Assembly (NCBI RefSeq): GCF_021298855.1
Contig: NZ_JAJTHI010000023.1
Location: 1-62,326, forward strand
DNA: 62,326 nt
Direction of reading: 5' to 3'
Origin: Gemmatimonas sp.
Lineage (GTDB): Bacteria > Gemmatimonadota > Gemmatimonadetes > Gemmatimonadales > Gemmatimonadaceae
The translations under genes were made by a program, and so were the position numbers. Each line of letters begins with the position of its first letter. The stretch's first letter is position 1. Of this stretch, positions 1 to 8,137 are shown piece after piece. Under the pieces are notes generated by a model, which was not told where the DNA came from, did not search any database, and saw nothing but the letters and a program-made list of their open reading frames with translations.

Positions 1-300
1 GTTGGTACGACTGGGATGGCGGGCCGGTTTCGCCCGGGGTCGGCGAAGGGGGTGACGGCGGGAACGGGCGACCACAACCACAGGCCGCCCCCCCCGCTCA
101 GGCGTGCCTGCGACCGCTCGTGCACCGTGTGCAACCGCTCGTACATCGCGTGCGGTCGACCGCGCCGTCGCCCCCGGCCATTCGTTCAGCCAATCGACCG
201 TCCGTGACCGCGGCAATTGTGAGGGCAACCCGGGCACTGGATTCTTCCGCCGCCGACACGCCGCGGTGGCGGCATCCTGAACCTTTTCTCGTTTTCGCTC
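1..300. other. Left-edge region without a gene
   Basis: I see no convincing gene here. The overlapping frames are Arg/Pro-rich and lack any recognisable domain. The stretch just before position 301 is pyrimidine-rich and has no clear ribosome binding site. It presumably holds the promoter of the outer-membrane protein that starts at 301, but I could not pick out reliable -35/-10 boxes. Confidence 0.5.
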
Positions 301-978
301 ATGTCCGTGTTTCGCGTTACCCGATCAGCTGTTCTGTTGCTCACGAGTTGCCTGCCCGCCGCCGCCCTCGCGCAGGCGGAGCCGAAGGGCGTGTACGTTA
401 CGGCCTATGGACAGGTCAGCCGGATCGGCGCCTCCACCTTCACCGAGTCCGGCGCCCGGGGGGCGGGCGCCGGGGTGCAGGCGAAGTTCGGCCGCGGCCT
501 CGGCGGCGGAGGCGATGTCGGCTACCGCTTCGGCAATGGCTGGGCCGCAGAAGTGGAGTGGAACTACCGCAGCCATGCGCTCACGTCCCTGCGTCAGGGC
601 ACCACGACCCTGGCACGGGACGGCGATTACGCCTCGAACATCCTGCTGGTCAACGGCGTCCGCCGCTTCCCCTCGACCCGTGCCTGGACGCCGTACGTGG
701 GCGCCGGCCTTGGCGTGGTGCTGGAGGTCGATCTCGACCTCAAGCCGGCGTCGAACGGGGGCTCGCGGGCCTACTCCGCGAGCGGCCTGCTGGTCCCGCA
801 GCTGATGGGCGGCGTCGAGTACGCGCTCTCGCCCACCTGGCGGCTGATCACCGACGCACGCTGGCTCCGCGCCGGGGCCGTGTCCGCCGACAACGCGACG
901 GGGAACAGCGGCGGCAGCGTCCAGTCACCGCGCTACAACCCGCTTTCGGTGCAGGTCGGGGTGCGGTACGGGTTCTGA
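301..978 (+). CDS. Outer-membrane beta-barrel protein (OmpA/porin-like)
   Basis: Predicted small outer-membrane barrel of 225 residues. The first ~24 residues form a signal peptide (basic start, hydrophobic VLLLTSCLPAAALAQ stretch, cleavage around ALAQ-A). The remainder alternates short polar and aromatic strands and glycine turns, with phrases such as GVYVTAYGQVSRIG, GDVGYRFGNGW and PYVGAGLGVVLEVD typical of eight-stranded OmpA/OmpX-type barrels. It ends in VQVGVRYGF, a terminal Phe as expected for BAM recognition. There is no peptidoglycan-binding OmpA C-domain. Its 3' end overlaps the convergent LytTR gene by ~54 bp. The specific role (surface protection or structural) cannot be told from sequence. 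Confidence 0.75.
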   Translation: MSVFRVTRSAVLLLTSCLPAAALAQAEPKGVYVTAYGQVSRIGASTFTESGARGAGAGVQAKFGRGLGGGGDVGYRFGNGWAAEVEWNYRSHALTSLRQGTTTLARDGDYASNILLVNGVRRFPSTRAWTPYVGAGLGVVLEVDLDLKPASNGGSRAYSASGLLVPQLMGGVEYALSPTWRLITDARWLRAGAVSADNATGNSGGSVQSPRYNPLSVQVGVRYGF

Positions 979-2376
979 CGCCACCGGCACGATGTACCGG
1001 GCGCCGTCGCCGAAGCGCGCGAGGACCTCGGCGCGACGGCGACGGCTCACCGGAACCCTCCGGCCATTGCTCATGACACACACGGCCCCGCTGGTGGTGC
1101 GTCGCACACTGCTCACGTGGTTGGCGGCCACCCACCACGAGCGATGCACCCGCAGGCCGTGCGACGCGTCCTCGAGCTCGACGTCGGCGAGCGCCCCGAC
1201 AATCAGCGCGCACCCGCGCGGTGTCCACACCCGCAGGTACTGCAGTTCGGAGGCCACGGCGATCACATCACGGCCGATTTCCGGGGGCAGGCGTTCCCGC
1301 CACCCCCGGGGCGTGGGCACCGCAGCCGCGGTGCTCGCGCTCACCCCGGCCGCTGGGGCGCCGGCTGTGGAGGCGCCGGCTGTGGAGGCGCCGGCTGTGG
1401 AGGCGCCGGCGGCGGGGGCGGGCTCCGCGGGGCGCCACCGGGGGTCTGCCGCGATGAGCGCGACAGGCTGGACAGGCTGGACAGGCTGGACAGTCGCAGC
1501 GGGCACAGCGGGCTCGGCAGGCTGGACAAGCGCAGCGGGCGCGGCAGGCGCGATGTCGACCGGCGAGGGGCCATGAACGACCGCCGTCGTCGCCGTCTCG
1601 CCCGGCGCGCTCCCATACAGCAGGGGGGCCACCATCCAGTGCAGCCGTGGCAGGCAGATGAGCACCCACGCGGTCGTGACCGGGCCCACGATGTCGCCGT
1701 ATTCGGCCAGCATGTCGTGGCCAATGCTGACATGGTCCGGCGCGATGCCCTCCTCGTCCGGGAGGACGGCAACGCCCCACCAGCGAATCATCAGGCCCTC
1801 GCCAATGCCCCAGTACGCCGGGGCCAGCAGGACCGAACCGAGCACACCGGACAACACCACCAGCGCCCAGCTTGGCACGCGACTCGCGCCCATCAGGCGC
1901 GTCAGCAGGTGGAGCGTGGCCTGGAGGACAAGCAGCCCGACACCGATCTGCAACGTCCAGAACAGCAGCAGCACGGCGGCCGGCGCCCGGAACCCCACGT
2001 CCGGCTTCATCGTCATCACGACGGCCAGAAAGACCAGGCCCACGACCAGCAGGTAGCGCGGGAGGCTGTCGGTGGCTGCGCTCTGCCGTCCCGCCAGCGG
2101 TCGTTCAGGGGTCACGTGTGCAGGGGAAATCAAGGTGGAGACCGGCGGGCCCTGGAGCAGGACGCGGCGGAGCGCGTACACCCGGGACGCGCGGCGGAGC
2201 GGTGGCGCGCGGTCGCGAGCAGTCGCGTGCGTGGCGACCGTGCCACGGCGTGCCGGGGCTATACGGAACGGGGCCGGTGTCGGTTCCGACGAGCCGGGAC
2301 CGTGACACATCGCGCCACGGGTACACGGCGGGTGGAGGGCAGTGGCCGCCTTCGTTAACGCGCGCGCCCCTGGCAC
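925..2376 (-). CDS. Membrane-anchored LytTR-type transcriptional regulator
   Basis: Likely membrane-bound DNA-binding regulator of up to 483 residues. Four hydrophobic segments lie at about residues 105-125, 133-158, 167-193 and 230-250. A long Ala/Pro/Val-rich linker (about 270-350) follows, and the C-terminus from about 370 is a LytTR domain: VIAVASELQYLRVWTPRG, then RVHRSWWVAANHV and RRVPVSRRRRAEVL, the typical 'His-Arg-Ser-Trp ... Val ... Ser-Arg' pattern. There is no receiver domain, so signal input is probably through the membrane part or a partner. The start is uncertain: GTG at 2376 has AGGAG six bases upstream, but its first ~85 residues look non-protein-like; GTG at 2181 or 2115 are alternatives without a good ribosome site. 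The linker is encoded by short tandem repeats. Confidence 0.75.
   Translation of the reverse strand: MPGARALTKAATALHPPCTRGAMCHGPGSSEPTPAPFRIAPARRGTVATHATARDRAPPLRRASRVYALRRVLLQGPPVSTLISPAHVTPERPLAGRQSAATDSLPRYLLVVGLVFLAVVMTMKPDVGFRAPAAVLLLFWTLQIGVGLLVLQATLHLLTRLMGASRVPSWALVVLSGVLGSVLLAPAYWGIGEGLMIRWWGVAVLPDEEGIAPDHVSIGHDMLAEYGDIVGPVTTAWVLICLPRLHWMVAPLLYGSAPGETATTAVVHGPSPVDIAPAAPAALVQPAEPAVPAATVQPVQPVQPVALIAADPRWRPAEPAPAAGASTAGASTAGASTAGAPAAGVSASTAAAVPTPRGWRERLPPEIGRDVIAVASELQYLRVWTPRGCALIVGALADVELEDASHGLRVHRSWWVAANHVSSVRRTTSGAVCVMSNGRRVPVSRRRRAEVLARFGDGARYIVPVASEPVPHPDLHRKRVVAR
1361..1405. repeat. 3 x 15-bp tandem repeat inside the LytTR gene
   Basis: Three identical copies of ccggctgtggaggcg, in frame with the LytTR gene on the minus strand, where they encode an Ala-Gly-Ala-Ser-Thr repeat in the linker. 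The 15-bp unit keeps the reading frame, so copy number could vary without breaking the protein. Confidence 0.9.
1462..1492. repeat. ~3.5 x 9-bp tandem repeat inside the LytTR gene
   Basis: Three full copies of gacaggctg and a partial fourth. On the minus strand they encode a Pro-Val-Gln repeat in the same flexible linker as the 15-bp repeats. The unit is again a multiple of three. Confidence 0.85.
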
Positions 2377-2450
2377 GTCTGTCTCCTGGCAGGGCCGCGC
2401 GCGGATGCGCTGCGCGTGGCCATTTCCTACCTGCTTCGGAAACCGGCCCC

Positions 2451-3584
2451 ATGTCTGCTCGTTCCTTTCCCGTATTGATCGGCGCGCGACTGCTGGCCGC
2501 CGGCCTCGGGCCCATCGCCTGTTCCGGAGCGGCGCCCACTGCGGCGCCTCCGTCGGTGCCTGCGCCCCCGGTCAGCACTGGGGACGCCATCTGGATGGCG
2601 CAGTTGCAACGCACGCTCGACAGTGCCGTGCGGGCCGTCCCGCTGCGCGGGGCCTCGGCGGCCGTGGTCCTCGCCGACGGACGGATCTGGCGTGGCGTGG
2701 CCGGGTTCTCCGTACCCGGTGTGCCCCTGGACACCACCATGCGGCTCGGCATCGGCAGCATCAGCAAGAGCATCACGGCCACCCTGCTGGTCCGTCTCGC
2801 CGAACAGGGGCGTCTGTCGTTGGACGATTCCGTTGGCCGCTGGCTCCCGCGCATCCCGCATGTGGATCCGGCCATCACCGTCCGCCAGCTGCTCAATCAC
2901 AGCAGCGGCGTCTTCGATGTCACCAACGCGCCCGGCTACCGCGATTCCATCCTTGCCGATGTGAACGCGCGCTGGACCCCGCAACGGATGCTCGGACTGC
3001 TGCGCCCGCCGCTGTTCCCGCGGGGCACGGGGTGGAGCTACTCCAACACCAATTACCAGCTGGCGGGGCTGGTGGCCGAGGCCGCCGGCGGGCGCCCGCT
3101 GCACCAGCTGGTGCGCGAGACGCTCCTCAATCCCATCGGGGTCACCACCCCGTTCCTCGATCAATACGAAGCGCCCACAGGCCCGCTACCGGGCGGCTGG
3201 AGTGGGGGCACCGTCAACGTGATGGACGTGCGCGCGTCGACCTACAGTGCCGCGTGGGCCGCCGGGGCCTATTTCGCCACCCCAGAGGCGTTGGCCCGCT
3301 GGTGGCAGGGGCTGATGACCGGTCAGCTGGTGGGCCCCGCGTCGCTCTCGGCCATGATGACCACGGTGGGACCCGAAGGGTACGGGCTGGGCATCGTGCG
3401 TCGACAGCTCGTCGGCCGCCCCGTGTGGTCGCACACGGGGGAGATCCGCGGCTTTTCGTCGGTGGCCGCATTCGACACGGCGCGGCGCTTCACGGTGGTG
3501 CTGATCGCGAACGAGAACCCGGCACCGGTGACGCTCATTGCCGGCGCGCTGGTGAGCGTAGCGGCCACGGTGGCATCGCCGTGA
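2451..3584 (+). CDS. Serine hydrolase, beta-lactamase/class C penicillin-binding fold (lipoprotein)
   Basis: 377-residue exported serine hydrolase of the beta-lactamase (class C/EstB/PBP4*) family. A lipoprotein-type signal ends at PIACSG (Cys24). The catalytic S-x-x-K is Ser103-Ile-Ser-Lys106 in GIGSISKSIT; the second motif is Tyr197-Ser-Asn in GTGWSYSNTNY; a C-terminal HTG (PVWSHTGEIRGFS) takes the place of KTG. LLNHSSGVFD is also typical of the family. Substrates in this family range from D-amino peptides to esters and cannot be assigned here. The ATG at 2451 was chosen because the signal peptide starts there. It is divergent from the LytTR gene and followed by a hairpin at 3590. Confidence 0.88.
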   Translation: MSARSFPVLIGARLLAAGLGPIACSGAAPTAAPPSVPAPPVSTGDAIWMAQLQRTLDSAVRAVPLRGASAAVVLADGRIWRGVAGFSVPGVPLDTTMRLGIGSISKSITATLLVRLAEQGRLSLDDSVGRWLPRIPHVDPAITVRQLLNHSSGVFDVTNAPGYRDSILADVNARWTPQRMLGLLRPPLFPRGTGWSYSNTNYQLAGLVAEAAGGRPLHQLVRETLLNPIGVTTPFLDQYEAPTGPLPGGWSGGTVNVMDVRASTYSAAWAAGAYFATPEALARWWQGLMTGQLVGPASLSAMMTTVGPEGYGLGIVRRQLVGRPVWSHTGEIRGFSSVAAFDTARRFTVVLIANENPAPVTLIAGALVSVAATVASP

Positions 3585-3589
3585 CGCCG

Positions 3590-3625
3590 TGACGGCGGTG
3601 ACATCGGCCGGTCACCGCACCGTCA
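3590..3625 (+). terminator. Hairpin after the serine hydrolase gene
   Basis: An inverted repeat with left arm tgacggcggtgac and right arm gtcaccgcaccgtca, differing by a 2-base bulge, around the loop atcggccg. It lies 6 bases after the stop codon. There is no T-tract, so intrinsic termination is only a guess. Confidence 0.4.
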
Positions 3626-3731
3626 GCGGCGCAATGGCGGGGGCTGCACCCGCCGCCGCCCGTCAGGGAACTGCCTGATGCCGGCCGATCCGGGAACGTG
3701 CATGCTGCATTCCTCACTCCTCGGAGGAGTC

Positions 3732-4400
3732 ATGCACCCGTTCTGCCCAGTGTCCCGCTGCCGAGTCCGTACCACCGCGGTCGCGCTGCTGTTCGCCGCC
3801 GGGCCCGACACCGTTTGGGCGCAGGACCGCGCCGCCGTGGCACCGCCACTGGCGGCACCACCAGCGGCGACGCCAACCGTGCGGGTGACCGGTGGCGCGG
3901 GGGTGCTGTACATGCATCTGCCGGCGTTTTCGTACACGGCAGGCAGTACGCGTCGCCCGGTCGTGAACCCTGCCCAGGAGGCAATCAACCTCGCATTCGG
4001 CGCGGGGGTGGAAGGCTTCCGCGGTCGTGCGGTCGTGGCCGGTCGGTTCCTGTCGGCGTTCGACGTGCTCGACGACCGCTGGGCGTACGTGGGGATGCTG
4101 ACCGCCGGAATCGCCACCCACAGCGCCCGCCGCACGCTTACCCTCGCGGCTGGGCCAACCCTCGTCTCCCGCGAACGGGTCCCGGATTCCTTCCTGACCT
4201 TCCGCGGGCTCTGTACCGGCGCGAGGTGCGACGAGGCGCCCAACGGCGATGGCGGAAGCCTCACCACGGGTGGCGTGGCAGTGTCCGCGTCCGCCGAGTA
4301 TCGCGTGCGCGGTCTGGTAGGGCTGGGGGCGGAGCTCCTCGCGGCCACCGGCGCGCAGCGATACGTGGGCGGCGGGGTGCGCATCACCATCGGGCGATAG
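3732..4400 (+). CDS. Hypothetical exported protein, probably outer-membrane-associated
   Basis: 222-residue protein of unknown function. ATG at 3732 was chosen because GGAGG lies just upstream (cggaggagtcATG). The first ~31 residues (RTTAVALLFAAGPDTVWAQ) are a signal peptide. The mature part has alternating strands (TVRVTGGAGVLYMHLPAF, RVRGLVGLGAELLAATG) and ends in GGGVRITIGR, which would fit a small barrel, although the terminal aromatic residue is missing. A CTGARC segment supplies two cysteines that could form a disulfide. I recognise no named family. Confidence 0.6.
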   Translation: MHPFCPVSRCRVRTTAVALLFAAGPDTVWAQDRAAVAPPLAAPPAATPTVRVTGGAGVLYMHLPAFSYTAGSTRRPVVNPAQEAINLAFGAGVEGFRGRAVVAGRFLSAFDVLDDRWAYVGMLTAGIATHSARRTLTLAAGPTLVSRERVPDSFLTFRGLCTGARCDEAPNGDGGSLTTGGVAVSASAEYRVRGLVGLGAELLAATGAQRYVGGGVRITIGR

Positions 4401-4976
4401 CCCAGGGCTGCGACGTCGGGGGCGCAGGTCGTGTGGGTCCGCCGGCCGGCGGTGGAGACCCCAACCCGTCCCGATGGCGCATCCCTCGCTCGTCGCGTTC
4501 GGCGTCGAGCGGGGTGAGCACGTCGACCACCGTCAGGGGAGCTCGCCGGGGTCGTGGGCGGGAGCACGATAGCCCTCGTGACCGCGGCAGACGAGGGTCG
4601 GACGAGGGTCGGATGCGGTTGGTTCCGTCCACGATGAACAGCCGGTCTCGCCAGGATGGACCGTGGGCGCCACCGTTGCCCCGTCCACCGTCCCGAAAGG
4701 TGTGTCGTTGCGCGGCATGAGCGTCGGGTCGTCCAACACGCGCCGCATGCGCGCGCTGGCGACGGGGCCTCCAGACCTCGGGGCACCCGCGACTCGAAAA
4801 ACACCCACACGACCTCGACGAACTCGACCTCCCGATTCCGCAAGCCGGTGGCCGGGTTGCCGGCCGAGACGACGGTGTGACTGGATACCGTGTGCCCCGC
4901 CGGCGGGGCTCGTGCCGACAATGTGGGGATTGGCGCAACCGCGCCGTCCGGTATCGTGTCACCATCTTTCCGACAC
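4401..4976. other. Gene-poor region, possible decayed gene on the minus strand
   Basis: No intact gene is visible over ~575 bp upstream of the TonB receptor. On the minus strand short stretches look protein-like in different frames: NREVEFVEVVWVFFESR (about 4795-4850), RVLDDPTLMPRNDTPFGTVD (about 4680-4740) and RDRLFIVDGTNRIRPSSD (about 4600-4660). They are separated by frame changes, which suggests a relic coding sequence. I could not name the family. The region also contains the short direct repeat gacgagggtcgg. Confidence 0.35.
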
Positions 4977-7550
4977 ATGCCCGCCACACGCCGCATTGCC
5001 CTGCTCCTCGCCACCCTCCCCGCGATCTCCCTGCTCGCGGCCCAACCCGCGCCGCCGACGTACGTGGAGGTCGAGCGGTCGCGCTGGTCGCGACTCGATG
5101 CCAGGCGCATCGACACCACCGTTCGCACCACGCGCGCGAGGCACGTCGAGCGGCTCGCCGTGCTGCTCGGCGCCACGGTTGCCTTCGATCCGGCGGTCGC
5201 GGGCCTCGCTGACACGGTGACGCTGGGTGGTGGACTTTCTCTCCGGCGCGCCATGGCCCGCGCGCTGGCCGGCACCGCGCTCACGGCGCTCGTCGACTCG
5301 GCGTCGTCCACGATCATCATCCGTCGGGTAGGCGGGGGCGTGCGCCGCGTTCGCGTGATCGATACCCGAACGCAGCTCCCCGTGGTGGGCGCGGAGGTAC
5401 TGGTGACGCGGCTCTCGCGGAGTGCGCGGACCGATCGCACGGGGCAGGCCGTGCTCGGTGCGGTGGGGGATGGGCCACTGCCGATCACGGTGCGGGCGCT
5501 CGGTTTCGTGAGTGTGGTGGACACGCTCGATACGGGTGACACCGAAGTGGTCCGACTCGCCCGCGCGGCGCCGCGGCTCACGGAAGTCGTGGTCACGCCG
5601 GGGACCAGCCGCGCGCTGGAGTCGGGGGTGCACGTGGCGCAGAGCCTCACGCGCGAGGAGGTGGCCTCGCGCCCGCAGATTGGCGAGGATCTCTTTCGTG
5701 CGGTGAACCGGCTGCCCGGTGTTGCGGCCAGCGACTTCTCGGCCGGACTCAATGTGCGCGGCGCGCGCAGCGATGAGCTACTGGTGATGCTCGACGGGAT
5801 GCAGTTGCGCGAACCGTACCACCTCAAGGACATCGGCTCCGGCCTCTCGATTCTCGATGTGCACGCCACGGGCGGGGTCGATCTCGTCCCCGGCAGCTTC
5901 ACCAGCGAGTATGGCGAGCGCCTCACCGGCGTCATGTCGATCACCTCGCGTCCGCTCGCCCCCGGCGAGCGACTGTTCTCGGCGGGGCTCAGCGCCACGT
6001 GGTTGCGAGGGCTCGCCGGCGCACGGACGCGCGACGGCCGCTGGTCCTGGATGGCGAGTCTTCGGCGCGGCTATCTCGATCTCGTCCTCGATCTCACCAA
6101 TGCCGAGGCGCCCTTCGCCGTCGGCTACGGGGACGGCTTCGTGCGCGGCCGCTGGCATGCCTCGTCGCGTGATGTGGTGACGGTGTCGCTGTTGGGTTCG
6201 ACCGACTTCACGACGCAGGACGTACAGTTCGACGCGCCGCCGTTTCGCTCGCGCTATGGCAGTCGGTACGGCTGGACCAGCTGGCAGCACAGCGGAGAGC
6301 GGCTGCAGGGACAGACCGTAGTCGGCCTGTCGCAGGATGTGCGTCGGCGCAACGCGGATGGCGGAACGGGGCAGGTCTCCATTGGCCGCATCGCTGATCG
6401 TCGCGAACTCGAGGTGGGGTCGCTCCGCTCGAGTTGGACGTGGGCGGCGTCGCACCGAGTGCAGGTGCGGTTCGGGACCGATGTGCAGCGACAGGGCGCG
6501 GCGTACGACTACGGCCGGATTCGCCCCACGCGTGCGACGTTGTTCGGTTTCGAGCGCAAGGCGGACACGGCCAGCGCGGTGATCGACACGGCAGGGCTGT
6601 GGACCGGGGCGTGGCTGGCGCCGCGCATGCAGGTCGGCCGGCTGGTGGCGGAAGTCGGCGGGCGCGTGGACCGATGGAGCTGGCGCGGTCCGGTGGCCTG
6701 GCAGCCGCGCGTCAATCTCGCGTGGCAGGTCGACCCGTCGACCTCGGTGCGGGCAGCGGCGGGAGCGTACGCGCAGCCGCAGGCGCTCGACGGTCTGCCG
6801 GTGGAAGAAGGCGTACGCGAGTGGGCCGTGCCGGAGCGAGCCCGTCATCTGGCGATCGGCGTCGATCGTGAGTTGCCGGGCAGGCTTGCCGCACGGGTCG
6901 ATGTCTATCAGCGCATCCTGACGTCCGTTGCGCCGCGCTACGCACAGCTGCTGCCCGACATCGACATCACGCGCGACCTGCGCTTCACCACCCTGCGCGT
7001 CGATCCGACGGACGGCCTGGCGCGCGGTGTCGAGCTCTCGGTGGCGAGCGCCGGTGGCGGTCGCTTCGAATGGAGCGGCTGGTACGCGCTCAGTCAGATC
7101 GCCGACCGGATCGGGGGGCGTCTCGTACCGCGCGACGTCGATCAGCGGCATGCGGCGTCGATGGACCTGTCGGTGCGAACCACCGATCGTCGGTGGCGTG
7201 GCAGCCTGGGCATCGTGATGCGTCAGGGGTGGCCGTTGACACCAGTCGGTGTGCGCGCCGATACCTTCGTCGTCAACGGGCGCCCGCGCCTCCTGGCCAC
7301 GCCAACGTATGGGGCCTACAACAGCGAGCGGCTGCCGACCTATGTGCGAGTCGATCTGCGACTCTTCCGACGCTACCAGACGCGGAGCGGGCAGTGGACG
7401 GTCTTCGCCGATGTCTTCAACCTGCTCGGGCGACAGAACCCGCTCGGGATCGCGGCGGCCATTCAGGCGGTGGACCCCCTGCAATGGCGCCGCGAGCCGA
7501 TCGCCTTCGTGCCGCGCATTCCCACGGCGGGGCTCTCGTGGGAACGATAG
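4977..7550 (+). CDS. TonB-dependent receptor with N-terminal STN-like signalling domain
   Basis: 857-residue outer-membrane receptor. The signal peptide (RIALLLATLPAISLLAAQ) runs from the ATG at 4977. Residues ~40-105 resemble an STN/secretin short domain (LAVLLGATVAFDPAV, LSLRRAMARALAGTALTAL). A carboxypeptidase-regulatory-like domain at ~110-185 (LPVVGAEVLVTRLSR) follows, then the plug at ~200-300 (EVVVTPG, FRAVNRLPGVAASDFSAGLN, GARSDELLVMLDGMQLREPY) and a barrel to the C-terminus. The stop codon (7548-7550) overlaps a GTG that starts the ECF sigma factor, and FecR follows with ATGA overlap. The order receptor-sigma-FecR implies a surface-signalling circuit controlling import of an unknown substrate (siderophore, vitamin, glycan or peptide). 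Confidence 0.9.
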   Translation: MPATRRIALLLATLPAISLLAAQPAPPTYVEVERSRWSRLDARRIDTTVRTTRARHVERLAVLLGATVAFDPAVAGLADTVTLGGGLSLRRAMARALAGTALTALVDSASSTIIIRRVGGGVRRVRVIDTRTQLPVVGAEVLVTRLSRSARTDRTGQAVLGAVGDGPLPITVRALGFVSVVDTLDTGDTEVVRLARAAPRLTEVVVTPGTSRALESGVHVAQSLTREEVASRPQIGEDLFRAVNRLPGVAASDFSAGLNVRGARSDELLVMLDGMQLREPYHLKDIGSGLSILDVHATGGVDLVPGSFTSEYGERLTGVMSITSRPLAPGERLFSAGLSATWLRGLAGARTRDGRWSWMASLRRGYLDLVLDLTNAEAPFAVGYGDGFVRGRWHASSRDVVTVSLLGSTDFTTQDVQFDAPPFRSRYGSRYGWTSWQHSGERLQGQTVVGLSQDVRRRNADGGTGQVSIGRIADRRELEVGSLRSSWTWAASHRVQVRFGTDVQRQGAAYDYGRIRPTRATLFGFERKADTASAVIDTAGLWTGAWLAPRMQVGRLVAEVGGRVDRWSWRGPVAWQPRVNLAWQVDPSTSVRAAAGAYAQPQALDGLPVEEGVREWAVPERARHLAIGVDRELPGRLAARVDVYQRILTSVAPRYAQLLPDIDITRDLRFTTLRVDPTDGLARGVELSVASAGGGRFEWSGWYALSQIADRIGGRLVPRDVDQRHAASMDLSVRTTDRRWRGSLGIVMRQGWPLTPVGVRADTFVVNGRPRLLATPTYGAYNSERLPTYVRVDLRLFRRYQTRSGQWTVFADVFNLLGRQNPLGIAAAIQAVDPLQWRREPIAFVPRIPTAGLSWER

Positions 7551-8137
7551 TGGCGACGCGCTGGTGGTTTGCGCGCGAACACGGTGAGGCGGTAGTGCCG
7601 CTGCCGACCGAGCCACCGCTCTGGCGGCGCATGCGCGCGGGCGACGAGGAGGCGTACGCCACGCTCTTCCGGACACACTATGCGGCGCTCTGCATGGTAG
7701 CGCACCGCATGTTGCGCAACGATGCCGAGTCGGAGGAAGTGGTGCAGGATGTCTTCTTGCGGCTGTGGGAGCGGCGTGGTGCGCTCGCGGCCGTGGATGA
7801 TGTGGGGGCCTACCTGCGCACGGCGGTCCGGCATCGGGTGATCGATCGGGTGCGCCGCGATCTGACCGAGCAACAGGTGATCTCGCACATCGCCCATGAA
7901 CCGGCCGGTGACGATTCGGCGCACGGTGATCGCACGCAGATGCTCGCCCACGTGCAGCGTGCCATGACGGCGTTGCCACCACGCTGCCGGGCGGCGATGC
8001 AGCTCCGGTGGTTCGAACGGCGCTCGTATGCGGAGATCGCGACCGTGCTCGGTATTTCGCCCAAGGGCGTGGAGCGCCTCATCACGCGCGGGCTGGCCGC
8101 ACTGCGTCGCGTGGTACCGGCGGAGGACGACCGATGA
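7550..8137 (+). CDS. ECF RNA polymerase sigma factor (FecI-like)
   Basis: 195-residue ECF sigma factor. Sigma region 2 is YATLFRTHYAALCMVAHRML with AESEEVVQDVFLRLWERR; region 4 is LPPRCRAAMQLRWFERRSYA plus IATVLGISPKGVERLITRGL, the DNA-binding helix-turn-helix for the -35 element. The start was set at GTG 7550, which overlaps the receptor stop; GTG 7538 and ATG 7631 are alternatives. The stop overlaps the FecR start (ATGA at 8134-8137), so the two are translationally coupled. By analogy with FecI it should transcribe the receptor gene when FecR relays the signal. Confidence 0.9.
   Translation: MATRWWFAREHGEAVVPLPTEPPLWRRMRAGDEEAYATLFRTHYAALCMVAHRMLRNDAESEEVVQDVFLRLWERRGALAAVDDVGAYLRTAVRHRVIDRVRRDLTEQQVISHIAHEPAGDDSAHGDRTQMLAHVQRAMTALPPRCRAAMQLRWFERRSYAEIATVLGISPKGVERLITRGLAALRRVVPAEDDR

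Noticed and set aside
120-1076. 318-residue plus-strand open frame overlapping the first barrel gene
   Set aside because: It is the Arg-rich alternative frame of the barrel gene, which has a clear signal peptide and terminal Phe.
3623-5998. A 791-residue open frame on the minus strand
   Set aside because: It is antisense to the secreted protein and the start of the TonB receptor; its translation is Ser/Arg/Thr-rich without domains. High GC creates such long shadows.
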